In this document: positions 1 through 7,187 of the stretch, in pieces
How positions within the stretch are numbered: position 1 is the stretch's first letter
How the letters are laid out: every line of letters starts with the position of its first letter
Assembly (NCBI GenBank): GCA_035547155.1
Contig: DASZVJ010000230.1
Coordinates: 1 to 21,446 of the forward strand
Reading direction: 5' to 3'
From: CAZNMF01 sp035547155
GTDB lineage: Bacteria; Acidobacteriota; Vicinamibacteria; Vicinamibacterales; SCN-69-37
Length of the DNA stretch: 21,446 bases
Notes under the pieces: model-generated
Databases searched by the model: none
What the model saw: the letters and a program-made list of their open reading frames with translations, nothing else
Told to the model about the DNA's origin: nothing
Position numbers and translations under genes: made by a program

Positions 1-139
1 CGCCCGCGGCGCCCTTCGTGACGCCGAGGTCCGGAAACTCCGCCTCCCACGTCCTGAGCACGTACGGCTGCAACTCCGCGAGCTCGCAGACTTCCTGTGC
101 CCGAAAGACCGGCCGGTTGGGAATCGCCACGCTCGTCAC
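1..139 (-). CDS. MerR-family transcriptional regulator, N-terminal part (runs off the window)
   Basis: The minus strand from 139 reads GTG ACG AGC GTG GCG and gives 46 codons before the window edge. Residues 10-38 read RPVFRAQEVCELAELQPYVL followed by RTWEAEFPD. This is the winged-helix opening of the MerR family: an EVCELAEL helix, PYVLR as turn and recognition helix, and WE.EFP. Such proteins bind DNA as dimers through this domain; the effector part lies outside the window. The first GTG (139) is chosen because the family motif follows soon after; a second GTG at 130 is possible. No strong ribosome binding site is visible. The gene follows der on the same strand after a repeat-filled gap of 143 bases, and a possible -10 box lies 22 bases upstream, so it may have its own promoter. 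The family call is firm; the target and signal are unknown. Confidence 0.8.
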   Translation of the reverse strand, partial: MTSVAIPNRPVFRAQEVCELAELQPYVLRTWEAEFPDLGVTKGAAG

Positions 140-161
140 GAATCGCGCTCGGTGACGGAAA

Positions 162-167
162 AGTATA
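162..167 (-). promoter_or_regulatory. possible -10 box for the MerR-family gene
   Basis: The minus strand reads TATACT (5 of 6 to TATAAT), 22 bases upstream of the GTG at 139. The expected -35 position falls inside a CTTACG-type repeat and shows no good TTGACA match, so this is a weak prediction. Confidence 0.3.
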
Positions 168-170
168 ACA

Positions 171-194
171 GGCTTACGACTTACGGCTTACGGG
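171..194. repeat. short CTTACG/GGCTTACGG direct-repeat array
   Basis: Three near-copies of CTTACG at 8-base spacing (GGCTTACGACTTACGG and onward). It looks like a diverged relative of the GGCTACGGG arrays at 1661-1691 and 12794-12824. It lies between der and the MerR-family gene. Confidence 0.55.
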
Positions 195-217
195 ACATGC
201 GCCAAGCGACACGCGCT

Positions 218-243
218 GGGCGGCCACAAGGGCCGCCCCTACG
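218..243. repeat. GGGCGGCC/GGCCGCCC palindromic intergenic repeat, copy 1
   Basis: Arms GGGCGGCC (218-225) and GGCCGCCC (231-238) are perfect 8-bp inverted repeats around ACAAG, followed by CTACG. Related copies are at 1697, 4797 (inverted pair) and 9410. It lies 40 bases downstream of the der stop codon, where the hairpin could end transcription. There is no U-tract, so intrinsic termination is not shown. Confidence 0.8.
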
Positions 244-282
244 AAGGATATCGACAGGCACGATCACCCGGCCGAACGACGT

Positions 283-1641
283 TCAGGTTTTCGGCGCCCG
301 CGCCTTTCTCGTGCGGCGGCGGACCGCGAGCCGGATCGGCGTGCCTTCGAAGCCGAACGACTCGCGCAGGCGGTTGATCAGAAATCGCTCGTACGAAAAG
401 TGCAGCTCGGTCGCGACGTTGGTGAAGAGCACGAACGACGGCGGCTCGACGCTCGTCTGCGCGCCGTAGAGGATGCGCACTTCGCGACTCGTCTTGCTCG
501 ACGGCGGATGCGCCGCGGTGACCGCTTCGAGAAAACGGTTCAGATCGGCGGTCGACACGCGATGCTTGCGCGCGGCGGCCACGCGATCGACGACCTCCAG
601 CAGCTTCGGCGTGCGCTCGCCGGTCAGCGCCGAGACGTGCACGATCGGCGCGTAGTCGAGGAACTTCAACTGGAAGCGCAGCTTGTCGTCGAACTCGCGC
701 ACCCAGTCCTGTCCACGGCCGCGCACGAGGTCCCACTTGTTGACGGCGATGACGATGCCGCAGCCGGCCTCCTCGGCTTCTCCGGCAATCGCCGCTTCGC
801 GATCGCCTGCGCCTTCGACGGCATCGACGACGAGAACGACGACGTCGGCGCGGGCCATCGCGCGCTTGGCGAGCACGACGCTGACCGCCTCAACCTGCCC
901 TCCTGCAGCAACCTTCCCCGGCCGCCGCATGCCCGCGGTGTCGAGGATGCGCAGCTTACGCTTCTGCCACTGCAGCAGGACGTCGACGGTGTCGCGCGTG
1001 GTGCCCGGCATGTCGCTGACCATGACGCGCTCTTCGCGAATCAGCCGGTTCACCAGCGACGACTTCCCCACGTTCGGCCGTCCGACAATCGCCACCTTCG
1101 TCTCGTCGTCTATCGGCGTGGCATACGCGCGTGCGGGCAGACGATCGAGCACGACGTCGAGCAGCTCGTAGACGCCGTCGCCGTGTTCGGCCGCGACCTC
1201 GACGAGCGCGTCGAACCCCATCTTGTAGAACTCGAGGACGCGCGTCTGCGACCGGCGATCGTCCGTCTTGTTCATCGCGAGGACGACCGGCTTGCCCGTA
1301 GCGCGGAGGCGTTTTGCGATCTCCTCGTCGCCGGGCACGAGGCCTTCGCGCGCGTCGACAACGAAGACGAAGACATCGCCGGCCGCGAGCGCTTTCAGTC
1401 CGTGCTCGACGACCTGCGCGTGCAGCGGATCGGTCGTCGCGCCGAACAGCCCGCCCGTGTCGACGAGCGTGAACGCGCGATCCTTCCACGCCGCCGGCGC
1501 CGCGATGACGTCGCGTGTCGTGCCGGCGATGGGCGCGACGATTGAGCGCCGCGTGCCGGTGATGCGATTGAAGAGGGTGGATTTTCCGACGTTGGGCCGC
1601 CCCACGAGGACGACGGTCGGCCCCGATCCCGCACGAGCCAT
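283..1641 (-). CDS. der: ribosome-assembly GTPase Der (EngA)
   Basis: Der is an essential double-GTPase that helps mature the 50S ribosomal subunit. The 452-residue product has two complete G domains. G1 is GRPNVGKS at 14-21 and 188-195, G3 is DTGG at 61-64 and DTAG at 234-237, and G4 is NKTD at 124-127 and NKWD at 301-304. Each domain has a GTTRD switch (40-44, 213-217). A KH-like domain fills about 350-445, and the tail is basic (RRRTRKARAP), as usual. Length fits the family. The start at 1641 is the only ATG just before the first G domain; the open frame runs further upstream but through repeat sequence. No Shine-Dalgarno site is seen, and a TACACT box ends only 7 bases before the ATG, so the message may be leaderless. 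It follows udgX on the same strand after 104 bases. Confidence 0.97.
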   Translation of the reverse strand: MARAGSGPTVVLVGRPNVGKSTLFNRITGTRRSIVAPIAGTTRDVIAAPAAWKDRAFTLVDTGGLFGATTDPLHAQVVEHGLKALAAGDVFVFVVDAREGLVPGDEEIAKRLRATGKPVVLAMNKTDDRRSQTRVLEFYKMGFDALVEVAAEHGDGVYELLDVVLDRLPARAYATPIDDETKVAIVGRPNVGKSSLVNRLIREERVMVSDMPGTTRDTVDVLLQWQKRKLRILDTAGMRRPGKVAAGGQVEAVSVVLAKRAMARADVVVLVVDAVEGAGDREAAIAGEAEEAGCGIVIAVNKWDLVRGRGQDWVREFDDKLRFQLKFLDYAPIVHVSALTGERTPKLLEVVDRVAAARKHRVSTADLNRFLEAVTAAHPPSSKTSREVRILYGAQTSVEPPSFVLFTNVATELHFSYERFLINRLRESFGFEGTPIRLAVRRRTRKARAPKT

Positions 1642-1660
1642 TGGGAGAAGTGTAGTGCAA

Positions 1661-1691
1661 CGGGCTACGGGCCACAGGCTACGGGCTACGG
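1661..1691. repeat. GGCTACGGG intergenic array, copy 1
   Basis: A 31-base run of CGGGCTACGGGCCACAGGCT type. It matches 12794-12824 at 30 of 31 positions. It lies in the udgX-der gap, directly next to a palindromic repeat at 1697. Confidence 0.85.
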
Positions 1692-1696
1692 CGGAC

Positions 1697-1720
1697 GGGC
1701 GGCCACGGGGGGCCGCCCCT
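1697..1720. repeat. GGGCGGCC/GGCCGCCC palindromic intergenic repeat, copy 2
   Basis: Arms GGGCGGCC (1697-1704) and GGCCGCCC (1711-1718) surround ACGGGG; the flank reads CCCTGCAAG where other copies have CCCTACG. It lies between udgX (upstream) and der (downstream), so a transcript covering both would carry the hairpin. Confidence 0.8.
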
Positions 1721-1745
1721 GCAAGAAGCCGACAGATGTAGCCGG

Positions 1746-2399
1746 TCAGCCCCGGCGAGATGTCGAACGATGTGGAATCTTGCGCAAACGCTCGGCGACC
1801 GCGCGGAGATCCTGGACGAACCGGTCGCGCGCGTCGCGGCGCTCCTCGTCGGTCCGTGAACGGAGGATCGATGACGGATGCACCGTCACCGTGACGAACG
1901 GCGCGAACGACGTCGCCTGGAACTGGCCGCGATCGCGTGTCACGCGGACCTGCGGTCCGAGCAGCGCGCCAGCAGCCGTGGCGCCGAGCGCGACGACGAT
2001 CGACGGCTTGATCGCGGCGAGCTCGCCGTCGAGCCACGGACGGCACGCGACGATCTCGTCACGGTTCGGCTTCTGATGGATCCGTCGCTTCCCGCGCGGA
2101 ACCCACTTGAAATGCTTGACGGCGTTCGTCAGATAGACGTCCGCGAGATCGAGCCCCGCCTCGCCGAGCGCCTCTCGCAGCAGCCGTCCCGCGGGGCCGA
2201 CGAACGGCTCGCCCTTCTGGTCCTCGACGTCGCCCGGCTGTTCGCCGACGAGCACGACGCGCGCGTGCGGCGCGCCCGAGCCAAAGACGGTCTGCGTCCC
2301 GCGCGCCCACAGATCGCACCGCCGGCAGGACGCAGCCTGCTTGCGCAAGACGTCCAGCGTCGCCGGCCGCGAGCGCGAGGGATCCGGCGTCTTCGCCAT
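1746..2399 (-). CDS. udgX: UdgX-type uracil-DNA glycosylase
   Basis: The product (217 aa) belongs to the iron-sulfur uracil-DNA glycosylase superfamily, which removes uracil from DNA. Motif A is GEQPGDVED (52-60), followed by PFVGPAGRLL. The insert GKRRIHQKP (103-111) is the hallmark of UdgX. In characterised UdgX the His of KRRIH forms a covalent bond to the abasic sugar after uracil is cut out; here it would be H108. The last motif is HPSSILR (174-180). Cys25, Cys28 and Cys119 are cluster ligands by family pattern. The place of the remaining Cys of family-4 enzymes is taken by His (VKHF, H96). The start at 2399 overlaps the DUF72 stop by one base (TGATG), which suggests translational coupling. 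The frame is open further upstream, but only as antisense-like sequence over DUF72. Confidence 0.92.
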   Translation of the reverse strand: MAKTPDPSRSRPATLDVLRKQAASCRRCDLWARGTQTVFGSGAPHARVVLVGEQPGDVEDQKGEPFVGPAGRLLREALGEAGLDLADVYLTNAVKHFKWVPRGKRRIHQKPNRDEIVACRPWLDGELAAIKPSIVVALGATAAGALLGPQVRVTRDRGQFQATSFAPFVTVTVHPSSILRSRTDEERRDARDRFVQDLRAVAERLRKIPHRSTSRRG

Positions 2400-3238
2400 C
2401 ACGCCTCTGTTCGCGCCGCGCCTTTTCGGCCAGTGCGCCGAAGGCGCGAGGTCAAGTTCGAACTTCTGACTTCCGGCGCGCTCTTCGCGCCGGTCAATCG
2501 CCGCAACGTCTGCGCATTCTGGACCGCGAAGCCGTCGATGTCGTTGTTGAAGTACGCGAAGACGTCGCGCCCGCACCGATGCGCGCCAGCCAGCTTCGCT
2601 GCCCACGCAGACAGCGCCTCGTCCGTGTAGCAGCCACCATACCGTCCCGTCGGCCCATGAAATCGCACGTACACGAACGGCCCGACCGCCACATCGTCGA
2701 ACGCCGATCCCGGCTTGTCGTGCAGGCAGATCGCGACGCCGCGCGCGTCGAGCAGACGAAACACCTCATCCACGTACCATGACGCGTGGCGGAACTCGAT
2801 CACGTGGCGGATCGGCTGGCGCGGGGTTCGCGAGCGCGCACGTGCGGGCAGCGCGTCCGGCAGCGCGTCGAGAAATGCCGTGAGTCGATCGACGTCCAGC
2901 GCCAGCGATGGCGGCAGCTGATACAGGATCGGTCCGAGACGCGAGCCAAGCGACGCCGCACGCTCGAACAATCGTTGCACCGGCTCCTCCGGCTCCGTCA
3001 GCCGCTTGAGATGCGTGAGATAGCGGCTGGCCTTGACGCTCATCAGAAAGCCGTCGTGCGTCTGCCGGCGCCAGCCGGCGAACGTCGCGGCATCAGGTAG
3101 ACGATAGAACGTGTTGTTGACCTCGACCGTGTCGAAGACGCGCTCGTAGTAGCCGAGCCATTGGTTGGCCGGCAGGTCCGCCGGATAGAACCGTCCGCGC
3201 CAGCTCTTGTAGTTCCAACCGGAACAGCCGATTCGCAT
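2399..3238 (-). CDS. DUF72 (YecE-like) family protein
   Basis: The product (279 aa) is a DUF72 protein, a TIM-barrel-like family of unproven function. Signatures are MRIGCSGWNYKSWRGRFYP at the start, EVNNTFYRLP (39-48), ILYQLPP (104-110), IEFRHASW (147-154), VYVRFHGP (189-196) and FAYFNNDIDG (227-236). ATG at 3238 is preferred because a GGCGGA site lies just upstream; an adjacent ATG at 3241 is equally possible. The frame remains open to 3295, but family members start at MRIG. The last 28 residues (about 252-279) are not family sequence and are encoded by three back-to-back hairpin repeats (2418-2493). The stop overlaps the udgX start. YecE-like genes often occur near DNA-repair genes, but no biochemical link is shown here. 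Confidence 0.92.
   Translation of the reverse strand: MRIGCSGWNYKSWRGRFYPADLPANQWLGYYERVFDTVEVNNTFYRLPDAATFAGWRRQTHDGFLMSVKASRYLTHLKRLTEPEEPVQRLFERAASLGSRLGPILYQLPPSLALDVDRLTAFLDALPDALPARARSRTPRQPIRHVIEFRHASWYVDEVFRLLDARGVAICLHDKPGSAFDDVAVGPFVYVRFHGPTGRYGGCYTDEALSAWAAKLAGAHRCGRDVFAYFNNDIDGFAVQNAQTLRRLTGAKSAPEVRSSNLTSRLRRTGRKGAARTEA
2418..2493. repeat. three tandem hairpin repeats forming the DUF72 3' end
   Basis: Three inverted repeats lie end to end. Positions 2418-2447 pair as GCGCCTT..CGGC with GCCGAAGGCGC, apart from a two-base bulge. Positions 2454-2465 are the palindrome AAGTTCGAACTT inside a GTC..GAC frame. Positions 2473-2493 have perfect arms CCGGCGCG and CGCGCCGG around CTCTT. All three are within the DUF72 coding sequence. 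Confidence 0.75.
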
Positions 3239-3382
3239 CATTCCGCCGGCTCGCGCGCGGCTGGGTGCCGGGCGATGCGCGCCAGTGCGGGTCATGTGGA
3301 CCGATGCAGCACGATCAGTGCCGACGCCGGATGCGCCCGCGAGGCCCCGGCCGGTGCCGCAGGCAACCGGAGTTGCCCATGC
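3239..3382. other. intergenic part between divergent DUF72 and HU genes
   Basis: This stretch separates the divergent DUF72 and HU genes. I see no gene, RNA or convincing promoter for DUF72 in it. The HU promoter begins at its right edge. Confidence 0.5.
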
Positions 3383-3412
3383 TTGACACGATAAGTCCTT
3401 TTATTTATCGTG
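3383..3412 (+). promoter_or_regulatory. HU promoter with overlapping inverted-repeat operator
   Basis: TTGACA at 3383-3388 is a perfect -35 box. Seventeen bases on, TATCGT (3406-3411) is a moderate -10 box (4 of 6). A perfect 8-bp inverted repeat, CACGATAA (3387-3394) and TTATCGTG (3405-3412), overlaps the end of the -35 box and all of the -10 box with a 10-base centre. The AT-rich centre stands out from the GC-rich surroundings. The promoter is likely; the operator role is inferred from position. Confidence 0.55.
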
Positions 3413-3437
3413 ACTTACAGCGACTCGTTCGCGCACC

Positions 3438-3719
3438 ATGATCAAGGTCGACATCGTCAACGAAGTCTCGAAGCTCGCCGACATCACGAAGGTGAAGGCG
3501 GAGCTGGCGGTCGACGCGGTGTTCGATGCGATGCGGGCGTCGATGATGCGCGGCGAGCGCATCGAGCTGCGCGGCTTCGGGGTGTTCCAGGTGAAGCCCC
3601 GCAAGCGCGGCATCGGACGGAACCCGCGGACGGGCAAGGAAGTCCGCATCCCGCCCGGCCGGACCATCCGCTTCAAGCCCGGCAAGGAACTGCAGAACAT
3701 CGGCGGTCAGCCGGAGTGA
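3438..3719 (+). CDS. HU/IHF-family nucleoid DNA-binding protein
   Basis: This 93-residue protein is a full-length HU/IHF-family member that bends DNA as a dimer and helps organise the nucleoid. The N-terminal helices (1-40) are followed by ELRGFGVFQVKPRKRGIGRN (43-62), with the beta-arm tip RNPRTGK at 61-67 and IPPGRTIRFKPGKEL behind it. The arm carries the NP motif whose proline intercalates into DNA in this family. The sequence does not separate HU from IHF-like paralogues. ATG at 3438 begins the canonical MIKVDIV opening; no clear Shine-Dalgarno site precedes it. Its stop codon overlaps the next gene's GTG start (GTGA), so it is probably co-translated with the M50 protease. Confidence 0.95.
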   Translation: MIKVDIVNEVSKLADITKVKAELAVDAVFDAMRASMMRGERIELRGFGVFQVKPRKRGIGRNPRTGKEVRIPPGRTIRFKPGKELQNIGGQPE

Positions 3720-4738
3720 GCACGGATCCCCTTCCACAGCCAGAACGTTCACCGCTGCCGTTGCCCGAGCTCTTCCCGAGCGGGCCCGACGAGGTCAGCT
3801 GGATCCACGTGTCGCCGCCCCGGCGCAAGTTCCAGCACAACTACCGCCGCCACCTGATCTTCTTTCTCCTGACGTTCGTCACGACGACGTTCAGAGAGTC
3901 GATCTTCCTGGCGCTGATCTCGCCGGTGGTCTGGTGGCAGACCGGCGCATGGCCCAATCTCCTTCCGGCGTTCGCCTGGCCGATCTTCGTGGACGGGCTC
4001 TGGTACTCGATCCCGCTGCTGATCATCCTCGGCGCGCACGAGTTCGGGCACTACTTCGCGTGCCGCTATCACGACGTCGACGCGACGCTGCCCTACTTCA
4101 TTCCCGCGCCGGTCCCGCTCACGGGCACGTTCGGCGCGGTGATCCGCATTCGCGAGGCGTTCCCGTCGAAGGAAGCCTTGTTCGACATCGGCGTCGCGGG
4201 CCCGATTGCCGGCTTCATCGCGCTGCTGCCGTTTCTCTTCTGGGGCCTGACGCTGTCGAGCGTCGCGCCGATGCAAGGCGGCGATTCGATCTACTTCGGC
4301 GAGCCGCTGCTGTGGAAGCTCGGCGAGTGGCTGTACTTCGGCATTCTCCACATCGGACCCGTGCCGGCGGGCGGCGCGGATGTCGCGCTGCACCCAATGG
4401 GCTTCGCCGCGTGGTGGGGCATGCTCGCCACGGCGCTCAACCTGCTGCCGTTCGGCCAGCTCGACGGCGGCCACATCATGTACGCCGCGCTCGGCCGACG
4501 CGCGACGTGGTTCTCCGGCGTGACGCTCGGGCTCGTCGTCCTGCTCGCGCTCATCTCGCCGAGCTGGTACATGACGGCGTTCCTCCTCGTCGCGATGGCC
4601 GTCTTCTTCGGCTTCCGCCACCCGCGCGTCATCGACGAGCATCGCCCGCTCGATCCGACGCGACGCCTCGTCGCGATCTGCGCGCTGATCATCTTCATTC
4701 TGTGCTTTACACCGGTACCTATTAGTGTCGGACAGTAA
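3716..4738 (+). CDS. M50-family site-2 protease-like membrane metalloprotease
   Basis: The 340-residue product is a multi-pass membrane protein of the zinc site-2 protease group, which cuts substrates within the membrane. The zinc site is HEFGH at 108-112, in a hydrophobic segment (ILGAHEFGHYFACR). The third ligand region NLLPFGQLDGGHI (242-254) holds the NxxPxxxLDG motif. Hydrophobic segments lie at about 47-70, 95-115, 157-180, 230-260, 265-300 and 316-335. The proline-rich N-terminus (1-35) is probably cytosolic. The GTG at 3716 is chosen because it is in frame, overlaps the HU stop by 4 bases, and has GGCGG-like sequence upstream; no ATG lies nearby. The substrate is unknown. RseP-type PDZ domains are absent, so this is the compact, EGY-like form. 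Confidence 0.92.
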   Translation: MSTDPLPQPERSPLPLPELFPSGPDEVSWIHVSPPRRKFQHNYRRHLIFFLLTFVTTTFRESIFLALISPVVWWQTGAWPNLLPAFAWPIFVDGLWYSIPLLIILGAHEFGHYFACRYHDVDATLPYFIPAPVPLTGTFGAVIRIREAFPSKEALFDIGVAGPIAGFIALLPFLFWGLTLSSVAPMQGGDSIYFGEPLLWKLGEWLYFGILHIGPVPAGGADVALHPMGFAAWWGMLATALNLLPFGQLDGGHIMYAALGRRATWFSGVTLGLVVLLALISPSWYMTAFLLVAMAVFFGFRHPRVIDEHRPLDPTRRLVAICALIIFILCFTPVPISVGQ

Positions 4739-4741
4739 GAA

Positions 4742-4781
4742 GGGACCGGGGACCGGGGGACCAGGGGACCAAGGGACCAAA
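4742..4781. repeat. GGGACCA-type simple repeat array
   Basis: Successive units GGGACCGGGGACC, GGGGGACCAGGGGACC and AAGGGACCAAAG form an array just after the M50 stop. It is roughly the inverse complement of the CCCTCGTCCC array at 4873-4955, so the two flank the hairpin at 4797-4855 in opposite orientation. Confidence 0.8.
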
Positions 4782-4796
4782 GCGGGGCCGTTCCAT

Positions 4797-4855
4797 CGTA
4801 GGGGCCGCCCTTGTGGCGGCCCAGCCGCCGGGCGCCCACAAGGGGCGCCCCTACG
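4797..4855. repeat. long inverted repeat: two palindromic-repeat copies head to head
   Basis: The left arm starts CGTAGGGGCCGCCCTTGTGG and the right arm ends CACAAGGGGCGCCCCTACG. The arms pair over about 25 bases with few mismatches around a short centre (AGCCGCC). Each arm corresponds to one copy of the repeat seen singly at 218, 1697 and 9410. It lies between the convergent M50 and priA genes, where it could end transcription from both sides; there is no U-tract. Confidence 0.85.
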
Positions 4856-4872
4856 TTCACGAAATTTGTCCG

Positions 4873-4955
4873 CTGGTTCCCTCGTCCCTTCGTCCTTTCG
4901 TCCCCTGGTTCCCTCGTCCCTTCGTCCTTTCGTCCCCTGGTCCCCTCGTCCCCTA
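4873..4955. repeat. 32-bp tandem repeat of CCTCGTCCC type
   Basis: Positions 4873-4904 and 4905-4936 are identical 32-base units (each beginning CTGGTTCCCTCGTCCC). A third, shortened and slightly altered unit begins at 4937. The array runs into the priA stop codon (4953-4955). Confidence 0.9.
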
Positions 4956-7187
4956 AATCACCGTCACCGGATCCACGTCCACGATCGTCCGTCGCTTAAG
5001 ATCCGGCCGCGCGGCGAGGGCGGCCAACAGTGCTTCGCGCATCGCGCGGCGCTGCGTGCCTTTGAGGAAGAACTGCGCGCGGTATTCGTCCTTGATGCGC
5101 GACAGCGCCGCGGGCGCGGGGCCGAGCACGCCCGCGCGGACGCCGCTGGCGCGCACGCGCGTGACGAGGTCGAGCGCGTCGGCCATCGCCGTCTCGAGCA
5201 CGCGCGATTTGACGATGACGTTGATCAGTGCGAGCGCGGGCGGATAGTGCATCGCGCGGCGGAACTCGATCTCGCGCGCGAAGAAGGCCGCGTAGTCCTG
5301 CGCAGCCGCCGCCTGAACGCTGTAGTGATCGGGATAGAGCGTCTGGATGATCGCTTCTCCGCGCGCGTGGCCTCGGCCCGCGCGGCCAACGACCTGCGTC
5401 AGCAGCTGAAACGTCCGCTCGGCCGCGCGAAAGTCGGCGAGTCCGAGGCCGACGTCCGCAGAGACGACGCCGACGAGCGTCACCGCTGGAAAATCGTGGC
5501 CCTTCGCGATCATCTGCGTGCCGACGAGGATGTCGACGTCGCCGGCGGCGACGGCCTTCAGCACCCGCGCGATGGCGCCGCGACGGCGAATCGTGTCGCG
5601 ATCGACGCGTGTGACGCGCGCGTCCGGAAAGTGCGCGCGCACCTCCGCTTCCAAGCGCTCCGTGCCGATGCCCGACTGCTCGAGAAACTCGCCGCCGCAC
5701 TCGCCGCAGCGCCGCGGCACCGCCGCCGCGTAGTTGCAGTAATGACACCGCACGCGCCGGGCCGCGCGATGGTACGTGAGCGTCACGCTGCAATGCGGAC
5801 ACTCGAGCGACGCGCCGCACTGGCGGCAGAAGATCACCGTCGCGAACCCGCGACGATTGAGCAGCACCAGGCTCTGCTCGCGCTTCGCGAGCCGCGCGCC
5901 GATCGCGTCGACGAGCGGCTGACTCAGCGCGGCTTCGACGCCCAACGCTGCGGCTTCCTGGCGCATGTCGACGAGTCGGACGTCGGCGAGCGGACGATCG
6001 AGCACGCGCTTCGTCAAGCGCAGGAGCGTGTATCGTCCCGCTTCGGCGTTCGCAGACGACTCGAGCGAGGGCGTTGCCGATCCGAGCAGCACGAGCGCGC
6101 GATCCATCTGGCCACGCACGACCGCCACGTCGCGTCCGTGATACCGCGGCGCTTCGTCCTGTTTGTAAGACGACTCGTGCTCTTCGTCGACGATGATGAG
6201 CCCGACGCGATCGAGCGGCGCGAAGACAGCGGACCGCGTGCCGACGACGACATCGGCGTCGCCGTTGCGGATGCGGTGCCACTGGTCGTGACGTTCGCCG
6301 TCGGAGAGGCCGCTGTGCTGAATCGTCACGCGCCGGCCGAACGCCGCGCGGAACACGCCGGCGACCGCGGGCGTCAGCGCGATCTCCGGCACGAGCACGA
6401 GCACGCGACGACCCTGGTCGATCACGTGCCGCGCCAGACGCAGATACAGCTCCGTCTTGCCGCTGCCGGTCACGCCGTGCAGCAACACGGTGCGGAACGC
6501 GCGCGCGTCCGCGGCCTCGACGAGCTGCGCGAACACGACGCGCTGTTCGTCCGTCAGTGGGCGCGCGAAGGTCGCTTCGGCCTCCAACGCCCACGTGGGC
6601 CCCGCGCCTTCATCCGCCGCCTCGAACGGATCGCGCTCCTCGACCTGCTCGCGGAGATGGACGACGCCGAGCGACGCTGCGCGACGCACGATATCGCCGC
6701 CGATCCCGCGCTTCGCGAGCTCGGGCAGTGACAGGCCGTCCGGCGCAGCATCCAGCAGCGCGACGAGCTCGCGCTGGCGCGCGCCTTTCAGCGCGCCCGC
6801 ATCGGCATCCGCCACGCGCTCGGCGATCGTGATCGTCCTGAAGCTCGACGCCTCGCCGCGGCGCGCCGACGGCGGCATCGCGACCCCGAGCGCGTCGCCC
6901 GGCCCGCACGCGTAGTAGTCACCGACCCACAACGCGAGATCGACGATATCCGGCGGCAGGAACGGCCGATCGTCGAGCACGTCGATGACGTCGCGCAGCT
7001 CGCCATCCGGCGCCGTGGTGGCGTCCGGATCGACGACCACGCCCGTGACGCGGCGCGTCCCGAGCGGCACGACCACGCGCGCGCCCTTCGGCGGCGATCC
7101 CGCGGTGCGATAGCTGAGCAGTCCGAGCCCGGGCACGGGCACGGCGACGCCGACGAGGCGCTCAGTCCGATTCGGCGAGGAGGGCAC
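4953..7187 (-). CDS. priA: primosomal protein N' / replication restart helicase PriA
   Basis: PriA reloads the replicative helicase at stalled forks. The 744-residue product has an N-terminal DNA 3'-end binding domain (about 8-105), a winged-helix part and a superfamily-2 helicase core. Walker A is GVTGSGKTE (238-246), Walker B is DEEH (334-337) and motif III is LGSATPS (368-374). Eight zinc-binding cysteines lie at 454, 457, 463, 466, 481, 484, 494 and 497. Late helicase motifs include GTQMIAKGHDFP and QVVGRAGRG. Length matches the family. The GTG at 7187 gives VAVPVPGLG near the start as expected; it overlaps the uracil-DNA glycosylase stop by 26 bases, and the upstream site is weak (GAAGAAAG). 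It is the last gene of the operon and ends inside a tandem repeat. Confidence 0.97.
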   Translation of the reverse strand: MPSSPNRTERLVGVAVPVPGLGLLSYRTAGSPPKGARVVVPLGTRRVTGVVVDPDATTAPDGELRDVIDVLDDRPFLPPDIVDLALWVGDYYACGPGDALGVAMPPSARRGEASSFRTITIAERVADADAGALKGARQRELVALLDAAPDGLSLPELAKRGIGGDIVRRAASLGVVHLREQVEERDPFEAADEGAGPTWALEAEATFARPLTDEQRVVFAQLVEAADARAFRTVLLHGVTGSGKTELYLRLARHVIDQGRRVLVLVPEIALTPAVAGVFRAAFGRRVTIQHSGLSDGERHDQWHRIRNGDADVVVGTRSAVFAPLDRVGLIIVDEEHESSYKQDEAPRYHGRDVAVVRGQMDRALVLLGSATPSLESSANAEAGRYTLLRLTKRVLDRPLADVRLVDMRQEAAALGVEAALSQPLVDAIGARLAKREQSLVLLNRRGFATVIFCRQCGASLECPHCSVTLTYHRAARRVRCHYCNYAAAVPRRCGECGGEFLEQSGIGTERLEAEVRAHFPDARVTRVDRDTIRRRGAIARVLKAVAAGDVDILVGTQMIAKGHDFPAVTLVGVVSADVGLGLADFRAAERTFQLLTQVVGRAGRGHARGEAIIQTLYPDHYSVQAAAAQDYAAFFAREIEFRRAMHYPPALALINVIVKSRVLETAMADALDLVTRVRASGVRAGVLGPAPAALSRIKDEYRAQFFLKGTQRRAMREALLAALAARPDLKRRTIVDVDPVTVI

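Noticed and set aside
1642..2046. N-terminal extension of der
   Set aside because: The extension runs through repeats and over udgX; family proteins begin just before the first G domain.
4873..4955. CRISPR-like array
   Set aside because: The 32-bp units are contiguous with no spacers and there are no cas genes, so it is a tandem repeat.
4725..6731. 668-codon plus-strand open frame
   Set aside because: It lies opposite priA, has low-complexity Arg/Ala/Asp composition, and begins in intergenic repeat. It is a GC-rich antisense shadow.
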